Assembly (NCBI GenBank): GCA_046483725.1
Contig: JAWOCQ010000056.1
Coordinates: 1-64,000 of the forward strand
DNA: 64,000 nt
Source: T3SED10-47 sp046483725
Lineage (GTDB): Bacteria > Bipolaricaulota > Bipolaricaulia > Bipolaricaulales > Bipolaricaulaceae
Direction of reading: 5' to 3'
Both the position numbers and the translations under genes were made by a program. This document shows, one piece after another, positions 8,763 through 16,757 of this stretch. Numbering within the stretch: position 1 is the stretch's first letter; the number at the start of each line of letters is the position of its first letter. The notes under the pieces were generated by a model that was not told the origin of the DNA, made no database searches, and saw only the letters and a program-made list of their open reading frames with translations.

Positions 8763-9161
8763 CGAGCCCGGCACCGCTAGCCTCCCTAATTACTCCCTCA
8801 ACGTGAACGCTCCTTTAGGCATGGCCCGCACCCGCACTGTGTCCGCGGCACGCGGGAGCTAAACGTCGACGCGTACAGCCTGAACGTGGGGATGGGAGAA
8901 TCGCTCCTATTTGCCAGAGAGCGGGAGTTTCTCGGCCTTCACGCAGGGGAGGGCGACGAGACTCTGCACCTGAATCCTGCCTTTGGAGCAACCAAGTTGC
9001 TTCCCAGACGATTTGCTCCCATCCGCGTAAGGCATGAAGCCGTTTGGACCCGAGTTATAATTGAGTGTGGGCAGGAAAGGGCTAGGGGTGCCCAGAAAAC
9101 TCACGCGACCGAGATAGGGAAAGCTCTCGGAGCGAATCAGTCTCTAAGCTGGAGTCAACCG
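8763..9161. other. gene-free stretch before the ABC transporter
   Basis: No convincing gene was found in these 399 bases. The frame of the ABC transporter stays open upstream to 8886, but the extension has no family similarity and the ATG at 9162 has its own GGAG. A perfect TATAAT at 9056-9061 could be the transporter promoter, but no good -35 lies at the right distance. Confidence 0.4.
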
Positions 9162-10928
9162 ATGAGATCACTGCGATTCGTCTTTGAGCATGTGAAGCAC
9201 TACAAGCTAGCGCTGATGCTGACGATAATCAGCATGATCGGTCTGGTTGGCGTTCAGCTCCTTGCACCACAGTTGATCAGAACGATGGTCGATAGCGTAA
9301 CCGATCCCGAGGCCGGCCCAGAGGCCTTGCAAGTTGTAGGACGGCTGGCGCTCCTTGCACTCGCCGTATACGTGCTACGAGCACTCATGCAGTTCGCCCG
9401 GCGTTACGCGGCCCATGTCGCCGGCTGGCATGTTGTCGCCGAGGTAAGAAACAAGATTTACCGCCACCTGCAACGGCTTTCGCTGCGCTTCTATGAGGAC
9501 AAACAGACCGGGCAGCTTATGTCGCGCACGGTGAACGACTCAAACCTGCTCGAACAGCTGGTTGCCCACGCCATTCCCGATGTCATGGTCAACGTACTCA
9601 TGCTCATCGGGGTGGTCTCCGTGCTGGCCACGATGAGTTGGCAGCTGGCACTTCTGTCAATGATCCCGGTGCCGTTCATCGTGTTAGGCATGCGTGGCTT
9701 CGCTCGCTACGTACGGCCCGCCTTCCGTCAGCGTCAGGTGGAGCTAGGGGAGCTGAACGCGGCCCTGAACGACAACATCTCCGGGATCAGGGAGATCAAG
9801 GCTTTCACCAGAGAGGAACCCGAGGCCGAGCGCATCTGGTATCGGATCGTCCGCCATCGCGATTCCCTGCTGCGGGCGCTGCGGTTGATGGCGGTGTTTC
9901 ACCCCTCCGTCGAGTTCTTCGCCGCCCTGGGGACGGTCGTCCTCATCTTCTTCGGCGGTCGGTTTGTGCACGAGGGAGCCCTCCCCATCGCCGACCTTGT
10001 CGCCTTCTTCCTGTACCTGGAGCTCCTCTACCAGCCGGTGCGGGCCCTGAGCAACATCTGGGAGAACATCCAGGAGGCGGTCGCCGGAGCGGACCGCATC
10101 GCTGAGCTCTTGGAAGAAGACCCCGATGTAGTCGAGCGCCCTGGCGCCAGCGAGCTACCCGGCCGTGCTCAGGGCGAGATCCGCTTCAACGACGTGAGCT
10201 TTCGCTACAGCGCCGGCGATTGGGTGTTGCGGGGCATCGACCTGGACATCGAGCCCGGTTCTGTGGTGGCGTTGGTCGGCCCGACCGGAGTGGGAAAGAC
10301 CACGTTGTCGCTCCTCATCCCGCGGTTCTACGACGTCTGTGAGGGAAAGGTTACTCTCGACGGCCACGACGTCCGGGACCTCACACTGGAAAGCTTGCGG
10401 CGGCAGATCAGCCTTGTGCTACAGGAGGTATTTCTGTTTCACGGTACCGTGCGGGAGAACATCGTCTTCGGCCGTCCAGGTGCTACAGACGAGGAAGTGC
10501 GTGAGGCCGCACGCATAGCCAACGCCCACTCGTTCATCGAAGAGCTCCCCGAAGGGTACGACACAGTGATCGGCGAGCGGGGGGTGAAGCTCTCCGGCGG
10601 ACAGCGCCAGCGCCTGGCCATCTCGCGGGCCGTGCTCCGCGACGCTCCCATTCTGATTCTGGATGAGGCCACTTCTTCTGTGGACACAGAGACAGAGCTC
10701 CTTATTCAGCAAGCACTGGAGCGGCTGATGGTCGGGAAAACCACGATCCTCATCGCCCATCGCCTGTCCACCATTCGCACAGCCGATAAGATCGTCGTCC
10801 TGGAGGATGGGAGGATCACCGAGCAAGGAACGCACGAGGAACTCATGGCCCGCGACGGCCTGTACTGTCACCTGAGCCGCGTGCAATCCCAAGAAGAGCC
10901 GGTGCAACCCTCGCTTCGGAAAGGGTGA
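9162..10928 (+). CDS. ABC half-transporter, exporter type (MsbA/LmrA-like)
   Basis: This 588-residue protein fuses a six-helix membrane domain (about 1-310) to an ATPase domain (about 345-585), the layout of type IV ABC exporters that work as dimers. The ATPase motifs are GPTGVGKTT (Walker A), LSGGQRQRLAISRA (signature), ILILDEATSSVD (Walker B and catalytic Glu) and IAHRLS (H-loop). Coupling-helix and D-loop regions are intact. ATG 9162 is chosen over upstream in-frame starts because of GGAG at 9151-9154 and the family start position. No partner gene is adjacent, so it is probably a homodimer exporting lipid or drug-like substrates; the substrate cannot be read from sequence. Confidence 0.9.
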   Translation: MRSLRFVFEHVKHYKLALMLTIISMIGLVGVQLLAPQLIRTMVDSVTDPEAGPEALQVVGRLALLALAVYVLRALMQFARRYAAHVAGWHVVAEVRNKIYRHLQRLSLRFYEDKQTGQLMSRTVNDSNLLEQLVAHAIPDVMVNVLMLIGVVSVLATMSWQLALLSMIPVPFIVLGMRGFARYVRPAFRQRQVELGELNAALNDNISGIREIKAFTREEPEAERIWYRIVRHRDSLLRALRLMAVFHPSVEFFAALGTVVLIFFGGRFVHEGALPIADLVAFFLYLELLYQPVRALSNIWENIQEAVAGADRIAELLEEDPDVVERPGASELPGRAQGEIRFNDVSFRYSAGDWVLRGIDLDIEPGSVVALVGPTGVGKTTLSLLIPRFYDVCEGKVTLDGHDVRDLTLESLRRQISLVLQEVFLFHGTVRENIVFGRPGATDEEVREAARIANAHSFIEELPEGYDTVIGERGVKLSGGQRQRLAISRAVLRDAPILILDEATSSVDTETELLIQQALERLMVGKTTILIAHRLSTIRTADKIVVLEDGRITEQGTHEELMARDGLYCHLSRVQSQEEPVQPSLRKG

Positions 10929-10932
10929 CCGA

Positions 10933-11565
10933 TCAGGCCCCTCCGGCCTGCAGCTCGTCGAGCGCGCTTCTGATCTCTTCTACAGTTGCGTCGTCTTCGA
11001 TCGTGGACAGGTCGCCCATTGTCTCGCCCTCACACAGCGCCTGCAGGACCCGCCGCATAACCTTTCCTGAACGGGTCTTGGGAAGCCTCGGTACGACTCG
11101 GAGCACCTGCTGTTCCTGATCAACTCCATGATGTCCTGCAGTAGCTCCTCGCTTTCGTCAATACCCTTCTTCAGGACGACGAAGGCGGCGATTGCCTGCC
11201 CCTTGACCTCATCGGTGACGCCGATGGCGGATGCTTCAGCCACAGTAGAGTGACTGGAGATGACTTCCTCAACCTCACGGGTTCCCATTCTGTGGCCGGC
11301 AACGTTGATCACCGCGTCCGCTCGACCAAGGAGCCAGTAGTAACCGTCGGTGTCTTTGATCGCGTAGTCACCTGAGAAGAAAACCCGCTTGCCGTAAGGT
11401 TCGAATGCCTTCCAATAGTTATCCACAAAGCGTTGATCATCCTTCCAGAGCGTCTGCAGCGCCCCTGGGGGCAACGGCGGATGAGCTACCAGATACCCGC
11501 GCTGCCCAGTTGGACACGGATTCCCTCTCTCATCGACGAGTTCCAAATCCCATCCTACAGCTTCC
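10933..11565 (-). pseudogene. acetyl-CoA synthetase-type ligase, 3' remnant with frameshift
   Basis: The remnant covers only the C-terminal third of an AMP-forming acyl-CoA ligase: GSPGREAVGWDLELVDERGN, then FFSGDYAIKDTDGYYWLLGR and the INVAGHRMGTREVE hinge region. After LQDIMELIRNSR the frame breaks (about 11104-11120). It resumes in another frame as VLRVVPRLPKTRSGKVMRR, which contains the acetylation-site Lys, and ends at TGA 10933. About ten residues seem lost at the break. The 5' part of the gene is missing and is replaced by the TetR fragment. It cannot make a working enzyme. Confidence 0.85.
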
Positions 11566-11922
11566 CGGCCGGGTGAACCCGGCCTCCCGGAACACCTGAA
11601 GCAGGCCAACGTTCTGGGATACGAAGTCCAACAGCGCGGCATACGCCTGCAGCAGACGATCGGTCCCATCGCGCCCGCTCTCCGCAGCCTGCCTGACATG
11701 GGAAATAATCCCACGCTGCAAGCGCTCAGCCAGGCGGACATAGGCATCCTCCTTGCTGGAGAAATAGAGGTAGAAAGTACCCTGGGCCACCCCTGCCCGG
11801 CGGCAGATAGCGGACACAGACGCAGCCTCGTAGCCCCGCTCGGACAGAACCGCCTCCGCACAGCGGAGGAGGTTCTCGAGAGTTCCCTGGCCCCGGCGCG
11901 TTCGGGGTAAGCGCTCACTCAT
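11530..11922 (-). pseudogene. TetR-family regulator, truncated 5' remnant
   Basis: The frame encodes a normal TetR N-terminus. Residues about 10-60 form the helix-turn-helix domain (LENLLRCAEAVLSERGYEA, VSAICRRAGVAQGTFYLYFSS), followed by about 60 residues of ligand domain ending near FVSQNVGLLQVFREAGF. Family members have about 190 residues; this one stops at 130 after a divergent tail. The homology ends at 11567-11584, where GGCCGGG and CCCGGCC form an inverted repeat and the acetyl-CoA synthetase remnant begins in another frame. The DNA-binding part might still fold, but dimerisation would be lost. Confidence 0.75.
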
Positions 11923-12100
11923 CGTGCTTCCTCATCGTGGTCATAGTCAAGCCGGGCAGAACGGGACAGAATCCCGACAGAGCCTGCCCGAGAATGTACA
12001 GTCCCCTAGTTCTACGCCACAACACAGTGTACCCGCTTTTCCTCCACCATTACCCATCGTCGCCCATTCTTTAGTGCACAACGCAGAGCGATGCGTTCTC

Positions 12101-12658
12101 CTAGTACTTATACCCAGCTGCCTCCTCGGAAGTCGCTTCTACCCCGAGCCCCAAGGCAATGCGGTTCACGAAGTTGAAGTAACTCGCCACCAAGTTCACC
12201 GCCAGGATGTCCTCGTCGCCGAGCCCATGGCCCCGCAGCTCCTCGATGTCGGCCTCGACCATGTCGCATGGACTCTCGGTAAGCTTCAACGCATAATCCG
12301 CCAGGGCCCGCATTCGCGGGGTAAGGTCGATCGATCGCGGGTCGTCGATCAGCGCCTGTAGCCGTTCCCTGTCCTTCCAGTAGTGGTGGAGGGCCTCAGC
12401 GTGGTGGGCAATACAGTAGTCGCAGCTGTTGGCCGCCGAGACGACCACTGCCACCACCTCCCGCTCTTCGCGCGACAATCCCGATCGGCCGAACATGATG
12501 GTCATGTACAGGTTCATGTGTGCAGCCATCGCCCGCGGATCGAGGCTGTGCACGGCCAGAATATTGGACACCTTGCCCCGGTTGCTTTTCAGGCGCTCGT
12601 AGATCGTGCGCAGCTCCTCGCCTGCCTGTTGTTCATCAACAACCCTTATCCACGACAT
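12101..12658 (-). CDS. AhpD/carboxymuconolactone decarboxylase-family peroxidase-related protein
   Basis: The 185-residue helical protein carries the AhpD-type redox motif SANSCDYCIAHHAEAL, with a CxxC pair and a following His that act in thiol-dependent peroxide reduction. Length and motif fit the uncharacterised peroxidase-related subgroup. It is the only gene in the 10.9-13 kb stretch that looks intact. The partner reductant is unknown. The ATG at 12658 touches the stop of the preceding nuclease remnant. Confidence 0.85.
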   Translation of the reverse strand: MSWIRVVDEQQAGEELRTIYERLKSNRGKVSNILAVHSLDPRAMAAHMNLYMTIMFGRSGLSREEREVVAVVVSAANSCDYCIAHHAEALHHYWKDRERLQALIDDPRSIDLTPRMRALADYALKLTESPCDMVEADIEELRGHGLGDEDILAVNLVASYFNFVNRIALGLGVEATSEEAAGYKY

Positions 12659-12954
12659 TAGCGTCCTCCTTTCCCTCGGGCCCTTCTCCCCGTCTCCGCT
12701 CCCCGTACAGCCAATGGTGTAGCGAATCTCTGATCAAGTTTCGGGGAAGTGGCCACGTTCAACCAGCTCAGGCCATACAAAACCTTCATCCCCCGCGCCT
12801 TGAGGACCTCGAGGGAGTTAACTGCATAAGAAGCGGACTCTAGCTCCCCTTGGGTCACACACAGATCAGGGTACGTCTGATGCTTGCATCCCAGGTGGTG
12901 CGCCGGATCCCCCGCCGACAGCTGCAGTCCGTCGCCCGTTGCCTTCATGAACAA
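12658..12954 (-). pseudogene. RecB-like nuclease (TM0106-type), N-terminal remnant
   Basis: Residues about 5-55 (LQLSAGDPAHHLGCKHQTYPDL, then SLEVLKARGMK) resemble the start of TM0106-family RecB-like nucleases, which open with an L-S-A-x-D-L...C-x-H-x-T-Y-L-D pattern and run to several hundred residues. Here the similarity ends after about 55 residues and the frame continues with unrelated sequence to a stop at 98. No nuclease core remains in the flanking sequence. The assignment rests on one motif seen by eye, so it is tentative. Confidence 0.5.
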
Positions 12955-13259
12955 GCCTCACTCCAGTAAGATGAATCGTACCAGTGAACTCTGCTAGCTG
13001 CACAATTCTGGCTTCCTCCGGTCACATGGCCGCTTTGGACGCCGCGATGTGTCAAATCTACGGCAACCGAGGTTCCTGCTGCCCATTTGGCGCCATCATC
13101 ACGGGCACGGAGGACTGCAGGTGAGCGAGGTCCTTGGCGCGAGGAATGCTCTTGCTGAGTCTGGCCCGTACCACTGAGAGCGGTGCGCTCGGGGCCGGTA
13201 AGAGTATGATGATGCGGCCAATACGCTTATAATGGTTGCGGGTAGGAGGTGCTTGTACA
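12955..13259. other. gene-free stretch with an orphan -10 box
   Basis: No gene was recognised in these 305 bases. A perfect TATAAT at 13228-13233 lies 27 bases before the ATG of the next membrane protein gene and may be its promoter, although no good -35 precedes it. The remainder may be decayed coding sequence. Confidence 0.35.
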
Positions 13260-13649
13260 ATGCGGTTAGTTTTCAAGGTGCTCCGACACGGTGATGTCGC
13301 CGCGTTCTTCTTCTTCGGTTGGGTGATCATGATGCTGTGGAATAGCATCATTGCCGGCCACCTGGGACTGTTCCCCACGCTTTCGTACCTTCAGGCATGC
13401 GGCCTTTGGTTCCTCGTCACGCTCCTGTTTGCCTGGGCGGGGCTAGGTGGGCCAGCCGCAGGGTGGTCGTTCCGCGCCTGGCGCAAGGCCCGCCAGGGCG
13501 AAGAGGTGGCGCGTGACGTCGAGCAGCGCATAAAGCGCGGTTTCGCCCATTGGGCCGGGACATCGGAGGATGTTGAATGGGACGAACTCGGCCCCATGAT
13601 TGAGCAGCGGATCAAAACACGGCTCAAAGATTGGCTCCGCGAGGAGTGA
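13260..13649 (+). CDS. small membrane protein with two transmembrane helices
   Basis: The 129-residue product has two hydrophobic helices near residues 10-32 (VAAFFFFGWVIMMLWNSIIAG) and 40-60, followed by a charged helical C-terminal half rich in Arg, Lys and Glu. ATG 13260 is used with AGGAGG at 13244-13249; a TTG at 13236 is possible but would place the Shine-Dalgarno site inside the gene. No family is recognised. The shape, a hairpin anchor with a cytoplasmic tail, resembles 2TM-domain proteins of unknown function. Confidence 0.65.
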   Translation: MRLVFKVLRHGDVAAFFFFGWVIMMLWNSIIAGHLGLFPTLSYLQACGLWFLVTLLFAWAGLGGPAAGWSFRAWRKARQGEEVARDVEQRIKRGFAHWAGTSEDVEWDELGPMIEQRIKTRLKDWLREE

Positions 13650-13779
13650 TAGCTCACAACTCAAAGCTTGTCCTCCGGATGCTTCGACGGTGGCTACCTA
13701 CGGGACCCAGAACTGGGCATCGTGGGGGCATTGACCCCGCTTTCGGTAGCAGTTTTCTTGACGCAGATCGCTGAACAGG

Positions 13780-13998
13780 TCACTCACTCTCGGCCTGATT
13801 GGTCGCCTCGCGGTACCTGTGAAGTAGGGCTACTATCGACTGTGCAATGCACTGACCGCAGACATAGCTGGCGTGGTCGCCTTCCTCAACACACGCCGCA
13901 AACTCACACTCCTGCGCAGCGGTGCCGCAGGTCTCGCACTGCCATACGTCCTCCGGCTGCACGGTCATGATCTTTACAGTTGTATAATGCTCTTCCAC
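13780..13998 (-). CDS. small zinc-ribbon-like protein
   Basis: The 72-residue product has two Cys pairs, WQCETCGTAAQECEF and YVCGQCIAQ, spaced as in small zinc ribbons, followed by an amphipathic helix. GTG 13998 is chosen because AAGGAG lies six bases upstream; longer in-frame starts lack a ribosome binding site. It probably binds zinc and perhaps nucleic acid or protein. No named family is recognised. Confidence 0.6.
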   Translation of the reverse strand: MEEHYTTVKIMTVQPEDVWQCETCGTAAQECEFAACVEEGDHASYVCGQCIAQSIVALLHRYREATNQAESE

Positions 13999-14198
13999 GT
14001 GCTTCTCCTTTGTAGGCTCCACCCTACCTGGCCTCCAGGGGCCTTGCGCCACAGGGGTAGGGGGAAAGAATGCCTTACCATAAAGAGAGGGTAGCAAGGG
14101 CCATACGCATCCTATGACCCCTCCAACCCTCCCATAGTGAACAAGCTACAAACACTAGCGGCGCGCTCTCCATTATGATGCGCGCGCGGGACTACGTC

Positions 14199-14399
14199 TT
14201 AGCGTGGGGTGGCGTTCTTGGCTTGTGGGCCTTTGGGACTCTGCTCGATCTCGAACTCTACGTCCTGCCCCTCGCGGAGGCTCTTAAAACCGTCCATGTT
14301 GATCTCTGAGTAGTGCACAAACACATCCGAGTCACCTTCCTGCTCGATGAAACCAAAACCCTTTGCATCGTTGAACCACTTTACCTTACCGGTGGCCAC
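14199..14399 (-). CDS. cold-shock domain protein (CspA family)
   Basis: The 66-residue single cold-shock domain binds single-stranded RNA and DNA and melts RNA structure. Both nucleic-acid motifs are exact: KGFGFI (RNP1) and VFVHY (RNP2). The start is GTG 14399 with GAGGAGGG upstream. A strong promoter lies about 115 bases upstream, leaving a leader of roughly 105 bases, typical of cspA-type mRNAs whose leaders respond to temperature. After the stop a GCGCGC inverted repeat (about 14161-14188) could form a hairpin but lacks a T tract. Confidence 0.95.
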   Translation of the reverse strand: MATGKVKWFNDAKGFGFIEQEGDSDVFVHYSEINMDGFKSLREGQDVEFEIEQSPKGPQAKNATPR

Positions 14400-14512
14400 T
14401 GGTGTCTCCCTCCTCTTTCACTTTCGACTACGACCGCCTACGTGCTTCCACTGCTTTGTTGAGGGTCACCCAACAGCCACACAGTAACACTTCGTACGGT
14501 CATGCAACTACT

Positions 14513-14540
14513 ACTATAAGAGATTGGGAACACATGTCAA
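14513..14540 (-). promoter_or_regulatory. sigma-70 promoter of the cold-shock gene
   Basis: On the minus strand a perfect TTGACA (complement of 14535-14540) is followed after 16 bases by TATAGT (complement of 14513-14518). This is among the best promoter matches in the window. It implies a start of transcription near 14506 and a leader of about 105 bases. Confidence 0.75.
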
Positions 14541-14739
14541 GGGGAAACCTCTAGCTGTACGCTCCGTCGGCGGGCGCGCCCTCCCCTGTGAGGGCAAGCG
14601 GAGATGCCGGCTACGGGCCGGCTGCCGTCGGGGGCCACCAGGGGAGATCATAAGCTTTCTGAGGGTAATGCGCATTACCTTCAGCTGGCAGCCTGTTCAG
14701 CCGTGCATTTGCTTCCGGCTATCTGCATAATCCCCAGCT

Positions 14740-15333
14740 ATGGGTACGGGGGTGCGAACGAGGAAGGCGTTCCTGCTGAACGGAAGCAGCGTTGCCGGCG
14801 ACCCGCCGGACCGGATCAGCGAGGCGCTGGAGCACGCGCTGTTGGGCGAGGGGTTAGCGGTGAAGCGGATGGACGTCCACTCGGCGCGCATCCGGCCATG
14901 CCTAGCCTGCGGCGCGTGTGCTTTTCGGCGCCCGGGCGAGTGTGTGGTGGTTGATGACGGACGGGACATCCCTCGTCTTTGGGCCCAGGCTGACATTTTC
15001 GCCTTTGTCTCGGGTATCCGGTTTGGGGGCTACCCGGCAGCGGCCAAGCGGGCGCTCGAGCGTACACTTCCTGTAGTCCATCCGTGCTTCACACGCTACC
15101 GAGGAGAGATGCACCATCGGCTGCGGTATCCCCGGCGGCCGTTCATGTTGTTCGTTGGATGGCAGCCGAATGCCGACCCCGAGACCCGCTCCTTGTACCA
15201 CCGGCTGACCGAGCGCAACGCGACCAACTATCAAACGAGCCACCGCGCGCTAGTCATGGAAGATGAGCTGGATCAGGAGACGCTCGAGCAAGAAATGTCG
15301 GAGCTAGTGCATGCGTTGGAGGGGCAGGCATGA
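14740..15333 (+). CDS. flavodoxin-fold NAD(P)H/FMN oxidoreductase with Cys cluster
   Basis: The N-terminal RKAFLLNGSSVAGD is the FMN-phosphate loop of NADPH-dependent FMN reductases and iron-sulfur flavoproteins. Residues near 53-70 hold CLACGACAFRRPGEC, a Cys cluster like that of iron-sulfur flavoproteins, so a 4Fe-4S centre is plausible. The C-terminal half is divergent. The ATG at 14740 has no clear Shine-Dalgarno site, and a CATAAT (14726-14731) lies only nine bases upstream, so translation may be leaderless. The stop overlaps the next start by four bases; the two flavoproteins are probably co-translated and may form a complex. The electron donor and acceptor are unknown. Confidence 0.75.
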   Translation: MGTGVRTRKAFLLNGSSVAGDPPDRISEALEHALLGEGLAVKRMDVHSARIRPCLACGACAFRRPGECVVVDDGRDIPRLWAQADIFAFVSGIRFGGYPAAAKRALERTLPVVHPCFTRYRGEMHHRLRYPRRPFMLFVGWQPNADPETRSLYHRLTERNATNYQTSHRALVMEDELDQETLEQEMSELVHALEGQA

Positions 15334-15995
15334 AGGGGACAGTGGCCGTAGTCGCTGCGAGCAACCGACGCAACAGTAACTCTGCAGCTATAGGTCGATA
15401 CTTGGCCGGTAAGCTCTCCGCGGCAAAAGTACCCACCCGCAGCATCGACGTGGCGGATAAGGGAGGCCTCGTGGGAAACTTCGTGCCAGCGGTGGAGCTG
15501 GTAGCCGGGTGTCGCCATGCAGTGCTTGTCGCTTCGTTGTACCACGACACCATCAACTACATGGCCACAGCTACACAGGAGGCTTGGGCGGACCGAGCGC
15601 CTTGTGGTCCTAATGGCCGGCGTCCCCAATTCTCGGCCATCATACATTCGGGCTATCCAGAACCCGTGCACACGAAGATCGCTCTGGACATCTGTCGCCG
15701 TTTCGCAAGCGAGGTTGACTGGACCTGGGGGGGCGGGTTCACCGCCGGGGCAACTTCCACCATCGGAGGGCACGATCTCGATTCTGTGGGCCCGATGGGC
15801 CGCAATCTGAGGCGGGCGTTGGAGCTTAGCGCACAAGCGATCGCCGCGGGGAACCCCATACCAGAACAAGCAGAGCGCGCCGCCGCGCGAGCAGTCTTGC
15901 CTGCGTGGCTTTTCATCCCTCTGGCGAACTGGGCGATACGGCGCGAAGCCAAGAGAACAGGCACGCGGAATATCGATGCCCGGCCTTACGGATAA
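15330..15995 (+). CDS. flavodoxin-fold NAD(P)H-dependent FMN reductase-like protein
   Basis: GTVAVVAASNRRNSNSAA is a typical FMN-phosphate loop. The central segment (SLYHDTINYMATATQEAW) fits the family's flavin-facing loop. Unlike its upstream partner it has no cysteine cluster. The C-terminal 60 residues, which include the hydrophobic LPAWLFIPLANWAIRRE, may touch the membrane or the partner. It overlaps the preceding gene by ATGA and is probably translated with it. Confidence 0.72.
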   Translation: MKGTVAVVAASNRRNSNSAAIGRYLAGKLSAAKVPTRSIDVADKGGLVGNFVPAVELVAGCRHAVLVASLYHDTINYMATATQEAWADRAPCGPNGRRPQFSAIIHSGYPEPVHTKIALDICRRFASEVDWTWGGGFTAGATSTIGGHDLDSVGPMGRNLRRALELSAQAIAAGNPIPEQAERAAARAVLPAWLFIPLANWAIRREAKRTGTRNIDARPYG

Positions 15996-16043
15996 ACGCT
16001 GAGGAGCTGTCAAGGGCACTTCCTCCTGGATACAGGAGCGCTG

Positions 16044-16085
16044 TGTAACGTGTGTTACAGACACATTATGATCCGCCTGTACAAT
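16044..16085 (+). promoter_or_regulatory. palindromic operator overlapping a putative promoter
   Basis: TGTAAC (16044-16049) and GTTACA (16054-16059) form an exact inverted repeat around GTGT. The right arm overlaps TTACAG or TACAGA, a possible -35, and TACAAT (16080-16085) follows 18-19 bases later. An operator over the -35 suggests repression, or Crp/Fnr-class activation, of the membrane protein gene at 16156. The controlling protein is unknown. Confidence 0.5.
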
Positions 16086-16155
16086 AGTAGTTAGAGGACA
16101 TCCCACGCTTGGACCATGACCTGGAGTCCGAGGCGTTGGCGCAGGGAGAGTGACC

Positions 16156-16572
16156 ATGGGCGCAGGCGACGTAGTTATGCTGATAGTCTTGGTGTTGGCC
16201 GGGGTCGCGCTGATCGCCGGAGGCGTGACGGCCCTCCGCCGCCGACGGGACTGGCTGGTGGCGAGCATGGCTGTGGCGGCGATCCTAATCGGCGCGAGCT
16301 GGTTGGTGAGCTTGATCATCGGTTTCGCCAGCCGTATCGATCCGTTCAACGTGTTCGTCCCGGTGTTGACTTCCAGCCTGGGGCTAGCCGTATTCGCATT
16401 CTGGGTGATCATGCTGACCGAGGCCGCCACCCTGGAGGAGTCAAACAGTTTGGACAAACTGACCTGGGTGCTGATCATCCTGCTGGCGAACGTGGTGGGT
16501 GCGCTGATCTATTTCTTCGCCCGGCGGCCCCACCGACCGGCGCGTGCACAGGACCAAGCGGTCAAGGAGTGA
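16156..16572 (+). CDS. membrane protein with PLDc_N-type C-terminal segment
   Basis: The 138-residue product has four predicted helices, at about 5-25, 37-60, 72-92 and 100-122. The end, LDKLTWVLIILLANVVGALIYFF, matches the phospholipase D N-terminal (PLDc_N) helix motif found in small membrane proteins and phage-shock regulators. ATG 16156 follows GGGAG by seven bases. A palindromic operator and promoter lie upstream. The 3' end overlaps the convergent DUF4234-like gene by about 64 bases, which may reflect a deletion between them. Confidence 0.65.
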   Translation: MGAGDVVMLIVLVLAGVALIAGGVTALRRRRDWLVASMAVAAILIGASWLVSLIIGFASRIDPFNVFVPVLTSSLGLAVFAFWVIMLTEAATLEESNSLDKLTWVLIILLANVVGALIYFFARRPHRPARAQDQAVKE

Positions 16573-16757
16573 CCCTCTTGACTGAACGTCCACAGCCAGT
16601 AGTTATTGGCGAAGGGGACGATGAGCAGTAGACCTGTGGGGATGCTGGCCCCCGCTGCGTTCATCTCGGACTTTGCGCGTACGAACCAGTAAATCCCGTA
16701 GATGCCCAGGGTAACGATGGTCAGGACGACCACACCCGCCACGCTACTTCGTGTCAT
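16509..16757 (-). CDS. DUF4234-like membrane protein, probably truncated
   Basis: The first 60 residues (VVVLTIVTLGIYGIYWFVRA, then GLLLIVPFANNYWLWTF) match the start of DUF4234 proteins: a hydrophobic helix with T-L-G-I-Y-G-x-Y-W and a second helix ending in a Trp-rich motif. After about residue 60 the sequence becomes Ser/Arg/Trp-rich and unlike the family, which normally continues for a further helix. The break near 16577 sits beside the stop of the convergent gene, so the 3' end was probably lost by deletion. ATG 16757 overlaps the preceding stop. Confidence 0.5.
   Translation of the reverse strand: MTRSSVAGVVVLTIVTLGIYGIYWFVRAKSEMNAAGASIPTGLLLIVPFANNYWLWTFSQEGHSLTAWSCARAGRWGRRAKK

Noticed and set aside
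8886..9161. N-terminal extension of the ABC transporter
   Set aside because: It has no helix or family similarity, and ATG 9162 has its own GGAG.
13058..13235. Minus-strand frame with SKSIPRAKDLAHLQSS
   Set aside because: It lacks a start site and any recognised family; probably noncoding or decayed.
14555..14700. GC-rich stem-rich stretch that resembled a riboswitch
   Set aside because: No conserved core of cobalamin, molybdenum-cofactor, fluoride, tetrahydrofolate or glycine riboswitches was recognised; only a GCCGGC inverted repeat is clear.
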